Below are positions 1 to 9,402 of a DNA stretch of 34,271 nt, piece after piece. Source of the DNA: Pseudomonas avellanae BPIC 631 (lineage in GTDB: Bacteria > Pseudomonadota > Gammaproteobacteria > Pseudomonadales > Pseudomonadaceae); assembly GCF_000444135.1 (NCBI RefSeq), contig NZ_ATDK01000281.1, forward strand, positions 1 through 34,271, given 5' to 3'. Under the pieces are notes generated by a model. The model saw only the letters and a program-made list of their open reading frames with translations, was not told the DNA's origin and made no database searches. The position numbers were made by a program, and so were the translations under genes. Positions within the stretch are counted from its first letter, which is position 1; each line of letters begins with the position of its first letter.

Positions 1-54
1 TAAGTGAACAGCATTGCGCTGCGAGGCGGGCTTTTTTGTAGCCGACAGAATCAA

Positions 55-210
55 TTACTTGATTTTGCCTTCTTTGTAGATCACGTGCTTGCGTACAACC
101 GGATCGAATTTTTTGATTTCGATTTTATCCGGAGTAGTACGTTTGTTCTTGTCGGTGGTGTAGAAATGGCCTGTACCAGCGCTCGACACCAAACGGATCA
201 ATTCACGCAT
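55..210 (-). CDS. rpmG: 50S ribosomal protein L33
   Basis: Small basic protein of the large ribosomal subunit, 51 residues, the usual bacterial length. The minus-strand translation begins [17 protein letters not shown] and ends with a lysine-rich tail, as expected for L33. I see no CxxC zinc ribbon, so it looks like the zinc-independent (C-minus) form common in proteobacteria. It lies 11 bp downstream of rpmB on the same strand, the conserved rpmBG operon. The region just after its stop (about 17-37) contains one arm of a possible terminator, GCGAGGCGGGC followed on the plus strand by six T, but the partner arm is not in the window. Confidence 0.97.
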
Positions 211-221
211 GATTCTCTCCC

Positions 222-455
222 TTAAATTTTGCCGTCGCGACGGAGTTCAGCGAGCACAACTTCGATGCCACGCTTGTCGATGATGCGCATGCCTTTAGCA
301 GATACGCGCAGACGAACAAAACGCTTCTCGCCTTCAACCCAGAAGCGGTGATGCTGCAGGTTTGGCAGGAAACGACGACGGGTTTTGTTGTTTGCGTGGG
401 AAATGTTATTCCCAGTCACCGGACCCTTACCGGTAACTTGACATACTCTCGACAT
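222..455 (-). CDS. rpmB: 50S ribosomal protein L28
   Basis: Large-subunit ribosomal protein of 77 residues, full family length. The N-terminus [12 protein letters not shown] and the internal [13 protein letters not shown] segment are the classic L28 signatures. It is the first gene of the rpmB-rpmG operon on the minus strand. A promoter candidate lies about 150 bp upstream (604-632), which leaves a leader of roughly 140 nt with two short hairpins (481-534). Confidence 0.98.
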
Positions 456-480
456 GCCTCAGCCCTCTAAAACCACATGC

Positions 481-534
481 CCAACCCGGCATGGGTTGGC
501 CGCTTAATCTCTCAGTCATTTGGCGCCAGGCGCC
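481..534 (-). promoter_or_regulatory. Two hairpins in the rpmB leader
   Basis: CCAACCC (481-487) and GGGTTGG (493-499) form a 7-bp perfect stem with a 5-nt loop. GGCGCC-A-GGCGCC (522-534) is a second strong palindrome. Both fall between the candidate rpmBG promoter and the rpmB start, so they would be transcribed as 5' leader. Ribosomal protein operons often regulate themselves through such leaders, but no known L28 motif is recognised here and the role is inference. Confidence 0.35.
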
Positions 535-603
535 GCGTTTCTTTAAGGGTCTTACCGGCTACACCTACAGTGAAGGAACCGGGCCCCTAGAAAAGAGCGC
601 TGC

Positions 604-632
604 TTTATACCAGAAACCCCGCAATGCAACAA
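604..632 (-). promoter_or_regulatory. Candidate sigma-70 promoter for rpmB-rpmG
   Basis: Read on the minus strand there is TTGTTG, a 17-bp spacer and an extended -10 TGG-TATAAA. The -10 hexamer matches the consensus in five of six positions; the -35 is weak. It points toward rpmB. The 456-818 gap holds no gene; apart from this promoter and the leader hairpins I see only GGTTA-gctct-TAACC (about 760-774) near the start of the next gene. Confidence 0.5.
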
Positions 633-818
633 CAGGCAAAGCACTTTAGCCCGAATGGTCGCGCCCTGTGCGGCGGTATGCTCAAGCGCAGCGGGGGTGC
701 GGGCAAATCGACCGCTCGTCGCACCGTGACGATTGTTCTACGCCATTACATGGTCTAGGGTTAGCTCTTAACCAGACTGCGCCGGCAGATGGGCCCCTTT
801 CTGAACAGGAATATAGCC

Positions 819-2405
819 ATGCGCCTTGCTGCACTTCCCTTTTTGCTTGCCTCCACGCTACTCCCGCTTGCCGCCCAGGCGTCGAGCCTTGCGGTCTGCA
901 CTGAAGCCAGCCCCGAGGGTTTCGATGTGGTGCAGTATAACTCGCTGACCACCACCAATGCGTCGGCGGATGTGCTGATGAACCGTCTGGTGGACTTCGA
1001 TGCCAAGAGCGGCAAGCTGGTGCCAAGCCTGGCGCAAGGCTGGACCGTCTCCGCTGACGGCCTGACCTATGATTTCAAGCTGCGCACCGGGGTGAAATTC
1101 CACACCACCGACTACTTCACGCCGACTCGCGAATTGAGCGCGGATGACGTGCTGTTCAGCTTCCAGCGCATGCTCGACCCGCAAAATCCGTGGCACAAGA
1201 TTGCCCAGAGCGGCTTCCCGCACGCGCAGTCCATGCAGTTGCCTGCGCTGATCAAAAGCATTGAGGCGCCTGACGTTCATTCGGTGCGCTTCACGCTCAA
1301 TCGAGCCGATTCGACCTTCCTCGCCACGCTGAGCATGGGGTTTGCGTCGATCTACTCGGCTGAGTACACCGCGCAGCTGCTTAAAGCGGGCACGCCGGAA
1401 AAACTCAACAGCCAGCCAATCGGCACCGGGCCGTTTGTCTTCAAGCGCTTCCAGAAGGATGCCGTGGTGCGTTACGAAGCGTTCAAGGATTACTTCGCCG
1501 GCAAGTCGGATATCGACACGCTGGTGTATGCCATTACGCCGGATGCCAATGTGCGCCTGCAGAAAATCCGCCAGGACGAGTGCCAGATTGCCCTGTCCCC
1601 CAAGCCGCTGGATATTCAGGCGGCCAGCAAGGACGACTCGCTCAAGGTCGAAAAAACCGACGCGTTCATGACTGCATTTGTTGCGATCAACAGCCAGCAC
1701 CCGCCGTTCGACAAGCCCGAAGTTCGTCAGGCAATCAACCTGGCGTTCGACAAGGCCAACTACCTGAAGGCCGTATTCGAAGGCACCGCCGGCGCTGCCA
1801 ATGGCCCTTATCCGCCCAATACCTGGAGCTACGCCAAAGACCTGTCCGGCTACCCGCACGACGTTGCCAAAGCCAAGGCATTGCTGGCCAAGGCCGGTTT
1901 GAAAGATGGCTTTAAGACCACCATCTGGACACGGCCTTCCGGCAGCCTGTTGAACCCCAACCCTGGCCTGAGCGCGCAATTGCTACAGGCTGACCTGAAA
2001 CAGATCGGTATCGACGCCGAGATCAAGGTGATCGAGTGGGGCGAGCTGATTCGGCGCGCCAAGGCCGGTGAGCACGATCTGCTGTTCATGGGCTGGGCGG
2101 GCGACAATGGCGACCCGGATAACTTCCTGACACCTCAGTTCTCGTGCGCGGCGGTGCAATCGGGCACCAACTTTGCCCGCTATTGCGACAAGACCCTGGA
2201 CACGCTGATCGCCGATGGCAAGTCCATCAGCGATCAGGCCGAGCGCAGCAAGTTGTATCACCAGGCTCAGCAGCAGATCCAGCAACAGGCGCTGTGGATC
2301 CCCCTCGCCCACCCGACCGCCGCCGCACTGGTGCGCAAGGACGTTACGGGCTATCAGGTCAGCCCCTTCGGACGGCAGGACTTTTACAAGGTGCAGGTGA
2401 AGTAA
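819..2405 (+). CDS. Periplasmic dipeptide/oligopeptide-binding protein (SBP_bac_5, DppA-like)
   Basis: Extracytoplasmic solute-binding component of an ABC peptide importer, 528 residues, the normal length for family 5. I chose the ATG at 819 because AGGA lies 8-11 bases upstream and the protein then opens with a clean signal peptide (MRLAALPFLL...), likely cut after AQA near residue 21. An in-frame ATG at 789 would add ten residues before the signal and is less likely. The N-terminal SLAVCTEASPEGFD stretch and the central FVFKRFQKDAVVRYEAF block fit DppA-type proteins. No permease or ATPase genes are adjacent, so it is an orphan binding protein that must borrow a transporter encoded elsewhere. 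The exact ligand cannot be read from sequence. Confidence 0.9.
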   Translation: MRLAALPFLLASTLLPLAAQASSLAVCTEASPEGFDVVQYNSLTTTNASADVLMNRLVDFDAKSGKLVPSLAQGWTVSADGLTYDFKLRTGVKFHTTDYFTPTRELSADDVLFSFQRMLDPQNPWHKIAQSGFPHAQSMQLPALIKSIEAPDVHSVRFTLNRADSTFLATLSMGFASIYSAEYTAQLLKAGTPEKLNSQPIGTGPFVFKRFQKDAVVRYEAFKDYFAGKSDIDTLVYAITPDANVRLQKIRQDECQIALSPKPLDIQAASKDDSLKVEKTDAFMTAFVAINSQHPPFDKPEVRQAINLAFDKANYLKAVFEGTAGAANGPYPPNTWSYAKDLSGYPHDVAKAKALLAKAGLKDGFKTTIWTRPSGSLLNPNPGLSAQLLQADLKQIGIDAEIKVIEWGELIRRAKAGEHDLLFMGWAGDNGDPDNFLTPQFSCAAVQSGTNFARYCDKTLDTLIADGKSISDQAERSKLYHQAQQQIQQQALWIPLAHPTAAALVRKDVTGYQVSPFGRQDFYKVQVK

Positions 2406-2415
2406 CTCGCTGTGC

Positions 2416-2450
2416 TGATCGTTCCCGCGCCTGGGGTGCTGGAACGATCA
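2416..2450. terminator. 10-bp perfect inverted repeat between convergent genes
   Basis: TGATCGTTCC (2416-2425) and GGAACGATCA (2441-2450) are exact reverse complements separated by 15 bases. The element sits between the convergent peptide-binding protein gene and radC, where a bidirectional terminator is expected. It has no T-run, so it may stop RNA decay rather than transcription, or be a member of a dispersed Pseudomonas repeat family. Confidence 0.45.
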
Positions 2451-2459
2451 ATCGGCCCG

Positions 2460-3134
2460 CTACATCAACCCCTTCTCCACCATCGACAACGGCTCGCCGT
2501 CGCCCACGATCACATGGTCGAGCACATGAACATCCACCAGCATCAGGGCTTCCTTGAGGCGCTTGGTCAGGTCGATGTCAGAGCGGCTGGGGGTGGTGAT
2601 GCCAGAGGGATGGTTGTGGCAGAGGATCAAGCTGGCGGCGTTGTGCGCCAGCGCCCGCTTCACCACCTGACGTGGGTGCACGTAGGACGCATTGATCGTC
2701 CCGCGAAACAGGATCTCGAAGGTCATGACCCGGTGCTTGTTATCCAGAAACAGGCAGGCGAAGACTTCATGTGGCTCGTGTCGAAGCTGGGCCTTGAGGT
2801 AGTTGCGCACCTGGGCCGGGTTTTCCAGCGCTGAATCGCGGCGCAATGACTCGGCCATGTGCCGGCGCGCCATCTCCATGACGGCCTGCAACTGAGCGAA
2901 TTTTGCCGGTCCCAGCCCCAGTTGAGCGGTGAACGCGGGCTGATCAGCCTCCAGTAACGATCTGAGCCCGTCGAATTGATTCAAGAGGTGACGCGCCAGG
3001 TCTACGGCGCTTTTTCCGGCCACGCCGGTGCGTAAAAAGATCGCCAGCAATTCGGCATCCGAAAGGCTCGCCGCTCCCAGCTCCAACAAGCGTTCCCGCG
3101 GGCGTTCGGCCGCGGGCCAACTGCGAATATTCAT
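2460..3134 (-). CDS. radC: RadC family JAB/MPN domain protein
   Basis: Protein of 224 residues, the full RadC length. An N-terminal helix-hairpin-helix part (about residues 1-90, starting [18 protein letters not shown]) is followed by the JAB1/MPN metalloprotease-like domain. The metal-site signature is intact: H173-N-H175-P-S-G and D186. RadC was named for DNA repair, but that role is doubtful; its metal site suggests an isopeptidase or nuclease-like activity. It is transcribed divergently from coaBC and converges on the peptide-binding protein gene. Confidence 0.95.
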   Translation of the reverse strand: MNIRSWPAAERPRERLLELGAASLSDAELLAIFLRTGVAGKSAVDLARHLLNQFDGLRSLLEADQPAFTAQLGLGPAKFAQLQAVMEMARRHMAESLRRDSALENPAQVRNYLKAQLRHEPHEVFACLFLDNKHRVMTFEILFRGTINASYVHPRQVVKRALAHNAASLILCHNHPSGITTPSRSDIDLTKRLKEALMLVDVHVLDHVIVGDGEPLSMVEKGLM

Positions 3135-3269
3135 AGCACCTCCATGTGGTTGGGCGCCGCTGTTGCACTGCGGTCGCTGTGCTATCTTAGCCCATCTTTT
3201 TTGCGCGACGATCTGGCCTGGGGAGGCGTCATGGCCGTCGCGTATTCACTCGACCAAAAAGGCAGGTCT

Positions 3270-4478
3270 ATGCAGCGGCTGTATCGAAAACGCATCGTTC
3301 TGGGCGTCGGCGGCGGCATCGCGGCCTACAAGAGCGCCGAGCTGGTCCGCCGATTGCGCGACCAGGGCGCTGAAGTGCGTGTGGTCATGACCAAGGGCGG
3401 CGCAGAGTTCATCACCCCGCTGACCATGCAGGCTCTTTCCGGGCACCCTGTGCACCTTGACCTTCTCGACCCGGCCGCCGAAGCCGCGATGGGGCACATC
3501 GAGCTGGCCAAGTGGGCCGACCTGATCCTCATCGCACCGGCCACTGCCGACCTGATCGCGCGTCTGGCTCAAGGCATCGCCAACGACCTGCTGACCACCA
3601 TCGTGCTGGCCACCGACGCAACCGTCGCCATCGCCCCGGCAATGAACCAGGCGATGTGGCGTGATGCTTCCGTGCAGGCCAACACCCGCTTGCTTGAACA
3701 GCGCGACTTCCGTGTGTTCGGGCCTGCTTCCGGCAGTCAGGCGTGTGGCGATGTCGGCTTCGGGCGCATGCTGGAAGCCGACGATCTGGCCAAGTGCGCG
3801 GCCGACTGCTTCCAGCGCCTGAGCCTGACCGGCAGGCATGTGCTGATCACTGCAGGTCCGACCCAGGAAAACATCGATCCGGTGCGCTACATCACCAACC
3901 ACAGCTCCGGCAAAATGGGCTTTGCCCTGGCCGAAGCGGCGGTGGAAGCCGGCGCTCGCGTTACGCTGATCACAGGTCCCGTCAACCTGCCGACGCCGGA
4001 TCGCGTCTCGCGCATCGACGTGGTCAGTGCCCGCGACATGCTGGCGGCGTGTGAGGCAGCCATTCCGTGTGATCTGTTCATCGCGTCGGCAGCGGTGGCG
4101 GACTACCGACCGGAAGTCATTGCCCCGCACAAACTCAAGAAAGATCCTTCAAACGGTGACGGCTTGCTGCTGCAGATGGTCCGTAATCCAGATATTCTGG
4201 CGACCATTGCAACCCGTCCGGATCGTCCGTTCAGTGTCGGCTTTGCTGCCGAGACCGAGCACCTGCTCGACTATGCTGCCCGAAAGCTCAAAGACAAGAA
4301 CCTTGACCTTATTGTCGCCAACGATGTGGCCAACCCCAGCATCGGCTTCAACAGTGAGGAGAACGCTTGCAGCGTGATTGACCGGGCGTTGCACGCAACG
4401 CTTTTTGCCCAGACCAGCAAGGCCAAGATTGCCCGCCAACTGATCACTTTTATCGCCGACCGCATGAATCAGGTTTAA
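3270..4478 (+). CDS. coaBC: Bifunctional phosphopantothenoylcysteine decarboxylase / phosphopantothenate-cysteine ligase
   Basis: Carries out two consecutive steps of coenzyme A synthesis: ligation of cysteine to 4'-phosphopantothenate (CoaB) and FMN-dependent decarboxylation (CoaC). The product is 402 residues from the ATG at 3270. The N-terminal flavodoxin-like CoaC half shows [14 protein letters not shown], the PAMNQAMW motif and the flap cysteine in [11 protein letters not shown]. The C-terminal CoaB half shows [18 protein letters not shown] and NHSSGKMG. The 3270 start matches the conserved family N-terminus [12 protein letters not shown]. An in-frame ATG at 3231 has a much better Shine-Dalgarno (GGGGAGG, 3220-3226) and would add 13 residues. 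dut follows 6 bp downstream. Confidence 0.97.
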   Translation: MQRLYRKRIVLGVGGGIAAYKSAELVRRLRDQGAEVRVVMTKGGAEFITPLTMQALSGHPVHLDLLDPAAEAAMGHIELAKWADLILIAPATADLIARLAQGIANDLLTTIVLATDATVAIAPAMNQAMWRDASVQANTRLLEQRDFRVFGPASGSQACGDVGFGRMLEADDLAKCAADCFQRLSLTGRHVLITAGPTQENIDPVRYITNHSSGKMGFALAEAAVEAGARVTLITGPVNLPTPDRVSRIDVVSARDMLAACEAAIPCDLFIASAAVADYRPEVIAPHKLKKDPSNGDGLLLQMVRNPDILATIATRPDRPFSVGFAAETEHLLDYAARKLKDKNLDLIVANDVANPSIGFNSEENACSVIDRALHATLFAQTSKAKIARQLITFIADRMNQV

Positions 4479-4484
4479 CTACGA

Positions 4485-4940
4485 ATGCACGCTCTACAAG
4501 CCAAGATCCTCGACCCTCGCATTGGCAACGAATTTCCGCTCCCGGCCTACGCCACCGTCGGCTCGGCCGGCCTGGACCTGCGCGCCATGCTCAAGGAAGA
4601 CACCCTTCTCGAGCCCGGCCAGACCTTGCTGATCCCCACCGGCCTGTCGATCTACATCGGCGATCCGGGGCTTGCCGCCCTGATTCTGCCGCGCTCAGGC
4701 CTGGGTCATAAGCATGGCATCGTGCTGGGCAATCTGGTCGGCTTGATCGACTCCGATTATCAGGGCGAGCTGATGGTGTCCTGCTGGAACCGTGGTCAGA
4801 CTGCGTTCAATATCGCGGTGGGCGAGCGTATTGCACAACTGGTGCTGGTGCCTGTGGTACAGGCCCGTTTCGAGCTGGTAGAAGAATTCGACGAAAGTCA
4901 ACGTGGCACAGGCGGCTTTGGTCACTCCGGAAGTCATTGA
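4485..4940 (+). CDS. dut: Deoxyuridine 5'-triphosphate nucleotidohydrolase (dUTPase)
   Basis: Hydrolyses dUTP to dUMP and pyrophosphate, which keeps uracil out of DNA and supplies dUMP for thymidylate synthesis. The 151-residue length is typical of trimeric dUTPases. The five motifs are visible: [29 protein letters not shown] with the catalytic aspartate, VGERIAQLV, and the C-terminal [10 protein letters not shown] arm that closes over the active site. It lies 6 bp after coaBC and 54 bp before algC, in the usual Pseudomonas coaBC-dut-algC-argB order. Confidence 0.98.
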   Translation: MHALQAKILDPRIGNEFPLPAYATVGSAGLDLRAMLKEDTLLEPGQTLLIPTGLSIYIGDPGLAALILPRSGLGHKHGIVLGNLVGLIDSDYQGELMVSCWNRGQTAFNIAVGERIAQLVLVPVVQARFELVEEFDESQRGTGGFGHSGSH

Positions 4941-4994
4941 TTGTTATCATTCGGCTCATGAAACGGTTGCGCATCAAGGCTCAGGGAGAGGTCG

Positions 4995-7580
4995 GTGAAA
5001 GGCACTCAGCACAGCGCTTCAAAGCAAGCCATACCCGCCGATAACGCTCCCCCGGCTGCGAGCCTCAACGCGCTCGCGCCGGGTCTTGTGCCAGCGGCAG
5101 TCGGCCTGATCATCGCTGCGGCGCTGGTCTGGGTTGCCCTGATGACCGGCCCGCAGCAGCAGGATCAACTGGTCCAGGCATGGGGCGGCAGTCAGGCGTC
5201 AGCGGTCAACCTGGCGCTGCGGCAGATCAATGCCGACACCCAGGCCGCGGCGTCCAGCGCAGCGCTGGTTCAGGCGCTGCAGAGCAACGACGCCAATGCG
5301 CGGGTTGCTGCGCAGGAGCGCGTCACCCGCTGGGGCGGTCTGTCAGGCGCACGGCTTTACCCCAAGGGGCTGGCTGATGTCGATACGCAAGGCGCGCTGC
5401 CGGTCAGCTTCGCCACGCTGGATATGCTCAACAAGGTTGCGCAGGGCGAAGGGGTTGCCCCGGAGGCTCGCAAGGTCGGTGAGCGCTGGCTGATCTACAG
5501 CGCAGCGCCGGTACGTGCGGGCGCAGATCAGCCGGTTCTGGGTACATTGCTGCTGGCCTTCGACATGCAGCACTTGCTCGATGCCTTGCCAGTGCTGCCG
5601 GCTGAGGCTGGGCAAATCGTCCTCAGTCAGCAGTTCGGCAGCGGACCTGCGCAGGTTTTTCTGCAGCGCGGGCAGGCAGATGGCGACAAGCCGCAAGGGT
5701 TCGATACCGGTTTTGCCGGCTGGAAGCTTGAGTTCACGCCGGGTGCGGGGCTAAAAACTTCGCCCTCCATCGTGCTTTTGTTATTGGCACTGGTTATTGC
5801 TGGAGCAGGCGTGCTGCTTGGCCTGCACCGTAACGAAAGGGTTTTGCAGCGGCGTATTTGTGCCGATGCACGGCAGCTGGATCAGCTGCTTCAAGAACTC
5901 TCGCGCGGAAAAGCCGTCAAACCTTTCGGTTTGAGCCTCCCGGCCCTCAGTGGTCTGGCCCAGGCCCTTGCTCGTGTTTCGCTTCGTAGTCAGCCTCAGG
6001 TCGTGCCTGTACAGGCGGCCAGCGAGCAGCATGGCGCAAATATTACCCAGAACAGTGCTTCGCCTGCAGTCGTTGCGTCGCGTACCGACTGGACCGATCC
6101 GCTGTTTCAAGATACCGATATTCTTGATATCGACCTTCTCGACGAAAACCAGGACTTCCTGAGATCGGAGCATCCCCTCGCTATGAACAGCCCAGCATCC
6201 GTGGCACCCACTCTTCCCGACACTATTTTCCGTGCGTATGACATCCGCGGCGTGGTCGGGGATACCCTCAACGCTGAAACGGCATACTGGATCGGTCGCG
6301 CAATCGGCTCAGAAAGCCTGGCGCAGAACGAACCCAATGTCAGCGTTGGCCGCGATGGTCGTCTTTCCGGCCCTGAGCTGGTGCAGCAACTGATCCAGGG
6401 CCTACACGACAGCGGCTGCCATGTCAGCGACGTTGGCCTGGTGCCGACCCCTGCGCTGTATTACGCAGCCAACGTGCTGGCCGGCAAGACCGGCGTCATG
6501 TTGACCGGTAGCCACAACCCCAAGGATTACAACGGTTTCAAGATCGTTATCGCGGGCGATACCCTCGCCAACGAGCAGATCCAGGCGCTGCACGAGCGCA
6601 TCAAGACCAACAACCTGACCTCGCAAAAAGGCAGCATCACCCAAGTCGACATCCTTGATCGCTACTTCAAGCAGATCAAGGACGACATCGTCATGGCGCG
6701 TAAGCTCAAGGTCGTGGTCGATTGCGGCAACGGTGCGGCAGGTGTGATCGCCCCGCAGTTGATCGAAGCGCTGGGTTGCGAGGTGATTTCGCTGTTCGCC
6801 GAGGTGGACGGCAACTTCCCGAACCACCACCCGGACCCGGGCAAGCTGGAAAACCTGCAGGACCTGATCGCCAAGGTCAAGGAAACCGGTGCCGATCTGG
6901 GCCTGGCCTTCGACGGCGACGGCGACCGTGTCGGTGTTGTGACCAACGCAGGCAATGTGGTTTATCCCGATCGCCTGTTGATGCTGTTCGCGCTGGATGT
7001 ACTCAAGCGCAATCCGGGTGCCGACATCATTTTCGACGTCAAATGCACCCGTCGCCTGACGCCGCTGATCAGCGAACACGGTGGTCGTCCGGTCATGTGG
7101 AAAACCGGTCACTCGCTGATCAAGAAAGAAATGAAAAAAAGCGGCGCGTTGCTGGCTGGCGAAATGAGCGGCCATATCTTCTTCAAGGAGCGCTGGTTCG
7201 GTTTCGACGACGGCATCTACAGCGCGGCACGTCTGCTGGAGATCCTCAGCCAGGAGCCGGCCAATGCCGAAGACCTGTTCGAGACCTTCCCGAACGACAT
7301 TTCGACGCCTGAAATCAACATCAAGGTGACGGACGTTACCAAGTTCAGCATCATTGAGGCCCTTGAGAAAGATGCCCAGTGGGGCGACGCCAAACTGACC
7401 ACTATCGACGGTGTCCGTGTGGACTATCCGAAGGGCTGGGGTCTGGTTCGCGCTTCCAACACCACGCCGGTGCTGGTGCTGCGTTTCGAGGCTGAAACCC
7501 AGGCCGAACTGGAGCGTATCCAGGGCGTGTTCCACGCTGAGCTCAAGAAAGTTGCGCCGGACCTCGACCTGCCATTTTGA
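4995..7580 (+). CDS. algC: Phosphomannomutase/phosphoglucomutase AlgC with membrane-anchored N-terminal extension
   Basis: Interconverts mannose-6-P/mannose-1-P and glucose-6-P/glucose-1-P for alginate, LPS and rhamnolipid precursors. The reading frame encodes 861 residues from a GTG at 4995 with a good ribosome site (GGGAGAGG just upstream). Residues 1-395 hold a membrane helix (about 31-50), a ~200-residue loop, and a second helix (about 257-278). The mutase domain starts near residue 397 and is complete: phosphoserine loop TGSHNP (Ser about 506), metal loop DGDGDR (640-645), sugar loop GEMSGH (722-727), phosphate loop RASNT (819-823). The ATG at 6183 gives the classical 465-residue AlgC, but its nearest GGAG lies about 15 bases away, which is far. 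Both forms could exist. Confidence 0.95.
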   Translation: MKGTQHSASKQAIPADNAPPAASLNALAPGLVPAAVGLIIAAALVWVALMTGPQQQDQLVQAWGGSQASAVNLALRQINADTQAAASSAALVQALQSNDANARVAAQERVTRWGGLSGARLYPKGLADVDTQGALPVSFATLDMLNKVAQGEGVAPEARKVGERWLIYSAAPVRAGADQPVLGTLLLAFDMQHLLDALPVLPAEAGQIVLSQQFGSGPAQVFLQRGQADGDKPQGFDTGFAGWKLEFTPGAGLKTSPSIVLLLLALVIAGAGVLLGLHRNERVLQRRICADARQLDQLLQELSRGKAVKPFGLSLPALSGLAQALARVSLRSQPQVVPVQAASEQHGANITQNSASPAVVASRTDWTDPLFQDTDILDIDLLDENQDFLRSEHPLAMNSPASVAPTLPDTIFRAYDIRGVVGDTLNAETAYWIGRAIGSESLAQNEPNVSVGRDGRLSGPELVQQLIQGLHDSGCHVSDVGLVPTPALYYAANVLAGKTGVMLTGSHNPKDYNGFKIVIAGDTLANEQIQALHERIKTNNLTSQKGSITQVDILDRYFKQIKDDIVMARKLKVVVDCGNGAAGVIAPQLIEALGCEVISLFAEVDGNFPNHHPDPGKLENLQDLIAKVKETGADLGLAFDGDGDRVGVVTNAGNVVYPDRLLMLFALDVLKRNPGADIIFDVKCTRRLTPLISEHGGRPVMWKTGHSLIKKEMKKSGALLAGEMSGHIFFKERWFGFDDGIYSAARLLEILSQEPANAEDLFETFPNDISTPEINIKVTDVTKFSIIEALEKDAQWGDAKLTTIDGVRVDYPKGWGLVRASNTTPVLVLRFEAETQAELERIQGVFHAELKKVAPDLDLPF

Positions 7581-7608
7581 TTGTTTTTCCTTTTGACTGG
7601 AGCCCTGA

Positions 7609-8514
<906 letters not shown>

Positions 8515-8530
8515 TTCAGGCGTAGTACAA

Positions 8531-8566
8531 AAAGCCCCGTGAGCTGACGCTGACGGGGCTTTTTTG
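8531..8566 (+). terminator. Rho-independent terminator after argB
   Basis: AAAGCCCCGT (8531-8540) pairs perfectly with ACGGGGCTTT (8553-8562), with a 12-nt loop, followed by more T (8560-8565). It lies 17 bp past the argB stop. Confidence 0.9.
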
Positions 8567-8603
8567 GTTCTCCCTCCTTGAAGGTGTGGTGCGGCGCAGA
8601 TTT

Positions 8604-8742
8604 GTGACGCAGAGCGTCACCCAAGGCACTCCTGCGCTGGAGCGTGAGTAACGATAGGTGTCAGGGCTGGAAGGTGCGCAACGATATCCCAACTATCGTG
8701 CGACGCTCCGCGTCGGCATGCCGTTCTGGACGCTCTGCGTCC
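8604..8742. repeat. Cluster of REP-like GACGC-TCN-GCGTC hairpins
   Basis: Three short palindromes share one core: GTGACGC-AGA-GCGTCAC (8604-8620), CGACGC-TCC-GCGTCG (8701-8715) and GGACGC-TCT-GCGTCC (8728-8742). The first is in opposite orientation to the other two. ACGATAG (8651-8657) and CTATCGT (8693-8699) form a further inverted pair between them. The layout is that of a bacterial interspersed mosaic element, and the wording resembles repeats I know from P. syringae intergenic regions. It fills the gap between the argB terminator and the next convergent gene. Confidence 0.7.
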
Positions 8743-8759
8743 GATCTTTAAGGTGAGGC

Positions 8760-9392
8760 TTACTGCGTCAGCCGCTGCACGCGCACACGATCTTCGGCGA
8801 AACCGGCTTCGGCTTTTACCCGTGCGGCCTGATACCCGGCGATGTCGGCCTGTAGCTTGTGCTGCTGGTCGCGCAGGTCATTGAGCTGATCGACCAGTGC
8901 CTGCTGAACCGGACGCCCTGCGCGTTCCAGATCGGCTGCCTGGCTTTGCAGGTTGCGCTGCTGCGCGGCAAGCCCCTGGATGTTGCCTTGGGCAACGCCG
9001 ACCAGCGCATCCAGTTCGGCCAGTTTGCGGGCCTTGACGCGATCCACCTCTCCCACGCTGCTGTACAGGCTCAACAGCTGTGCATCGGCGGCGGCCTGGA
9101 GCTTGTCGGCTTCGGTCTGGCGAATCTGCTCGGCCGTCGGTGCGGGCGGTACGACCTGTATCACCCGGCCACGGCCATTAAGCACTTCGTAGCCTTTGGC
9201 GACATAGTCGGGCGGCACGCCCTGGGTATCGATCACCGTCACACCGCGGCTGTCAACGTAGCGATACAGGCGGATTTCCGGCGCGTCGGCGGCTTGAGCG
9301 TCCAAGGGCGCAAGCATGCCAAGCGCCAGCCACAGCCCCAAAACGCTTAGCGTACCTGAAACCGAATGCCGTCCTCTGCCGCTGACTGCCAT
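8760..9392 (-). CDS. DUF4124 domain-containing exported protein
   Basis: Protein of 210 residues from the ATG at 9392, which has GAGG upstream; longer in-frame starts would run into pyrE. A signal peptide covers about residues 1-34 (hydrophobic core LSVLGLWLALGMLAP, likely cut after DAQA). The DUF4124 part follows (RLYRYVDSRGVTVIDTQGVPPDYV). The C-terminal two thirds is rich in Gln, Ala and Leu and looks coiled-coil (residues about 100-205). A periplasmic or envelope location is likely; function is unknown. It lies 10 bp after pyrE on the same strand, so the two are probably co-transcribed. Confidence 0.85.
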   Translation of the reverse strand: MAVSGRGRHSVSGTLSVLGLWLALGMLAPLDAQAADAPEIRLYRYVDSRGVTVIDTQGVPPDYVAKGYEVLNGRGRVIQVVPPAPTAEQIRQTEADKLQAAADAQLLSLYSSVGEVDRVKARKLAELDALVGVAQGNIQGLAAQQRNLQSQAADLERAGRPVQQALVDQLNDLRDQQHKLQADIAGYQAARVKAEAGFAEDRVRVQRLTQ

Positions 9393-9402
9393 AGGCCTGA
9401 CC

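Noticed and set aside
1..40. Terminator after rpmG
   Set aside because: One GC-rich arm with a T-run is visible but the pairing arm would lie outside the window.
858..1979. 373-codon minus-strand open frame opposite the peptide-binding protein gene
   Set aside because: A GC-rich antisense shadow; the plus-strand protein has a signal peptide and clear family motifs.
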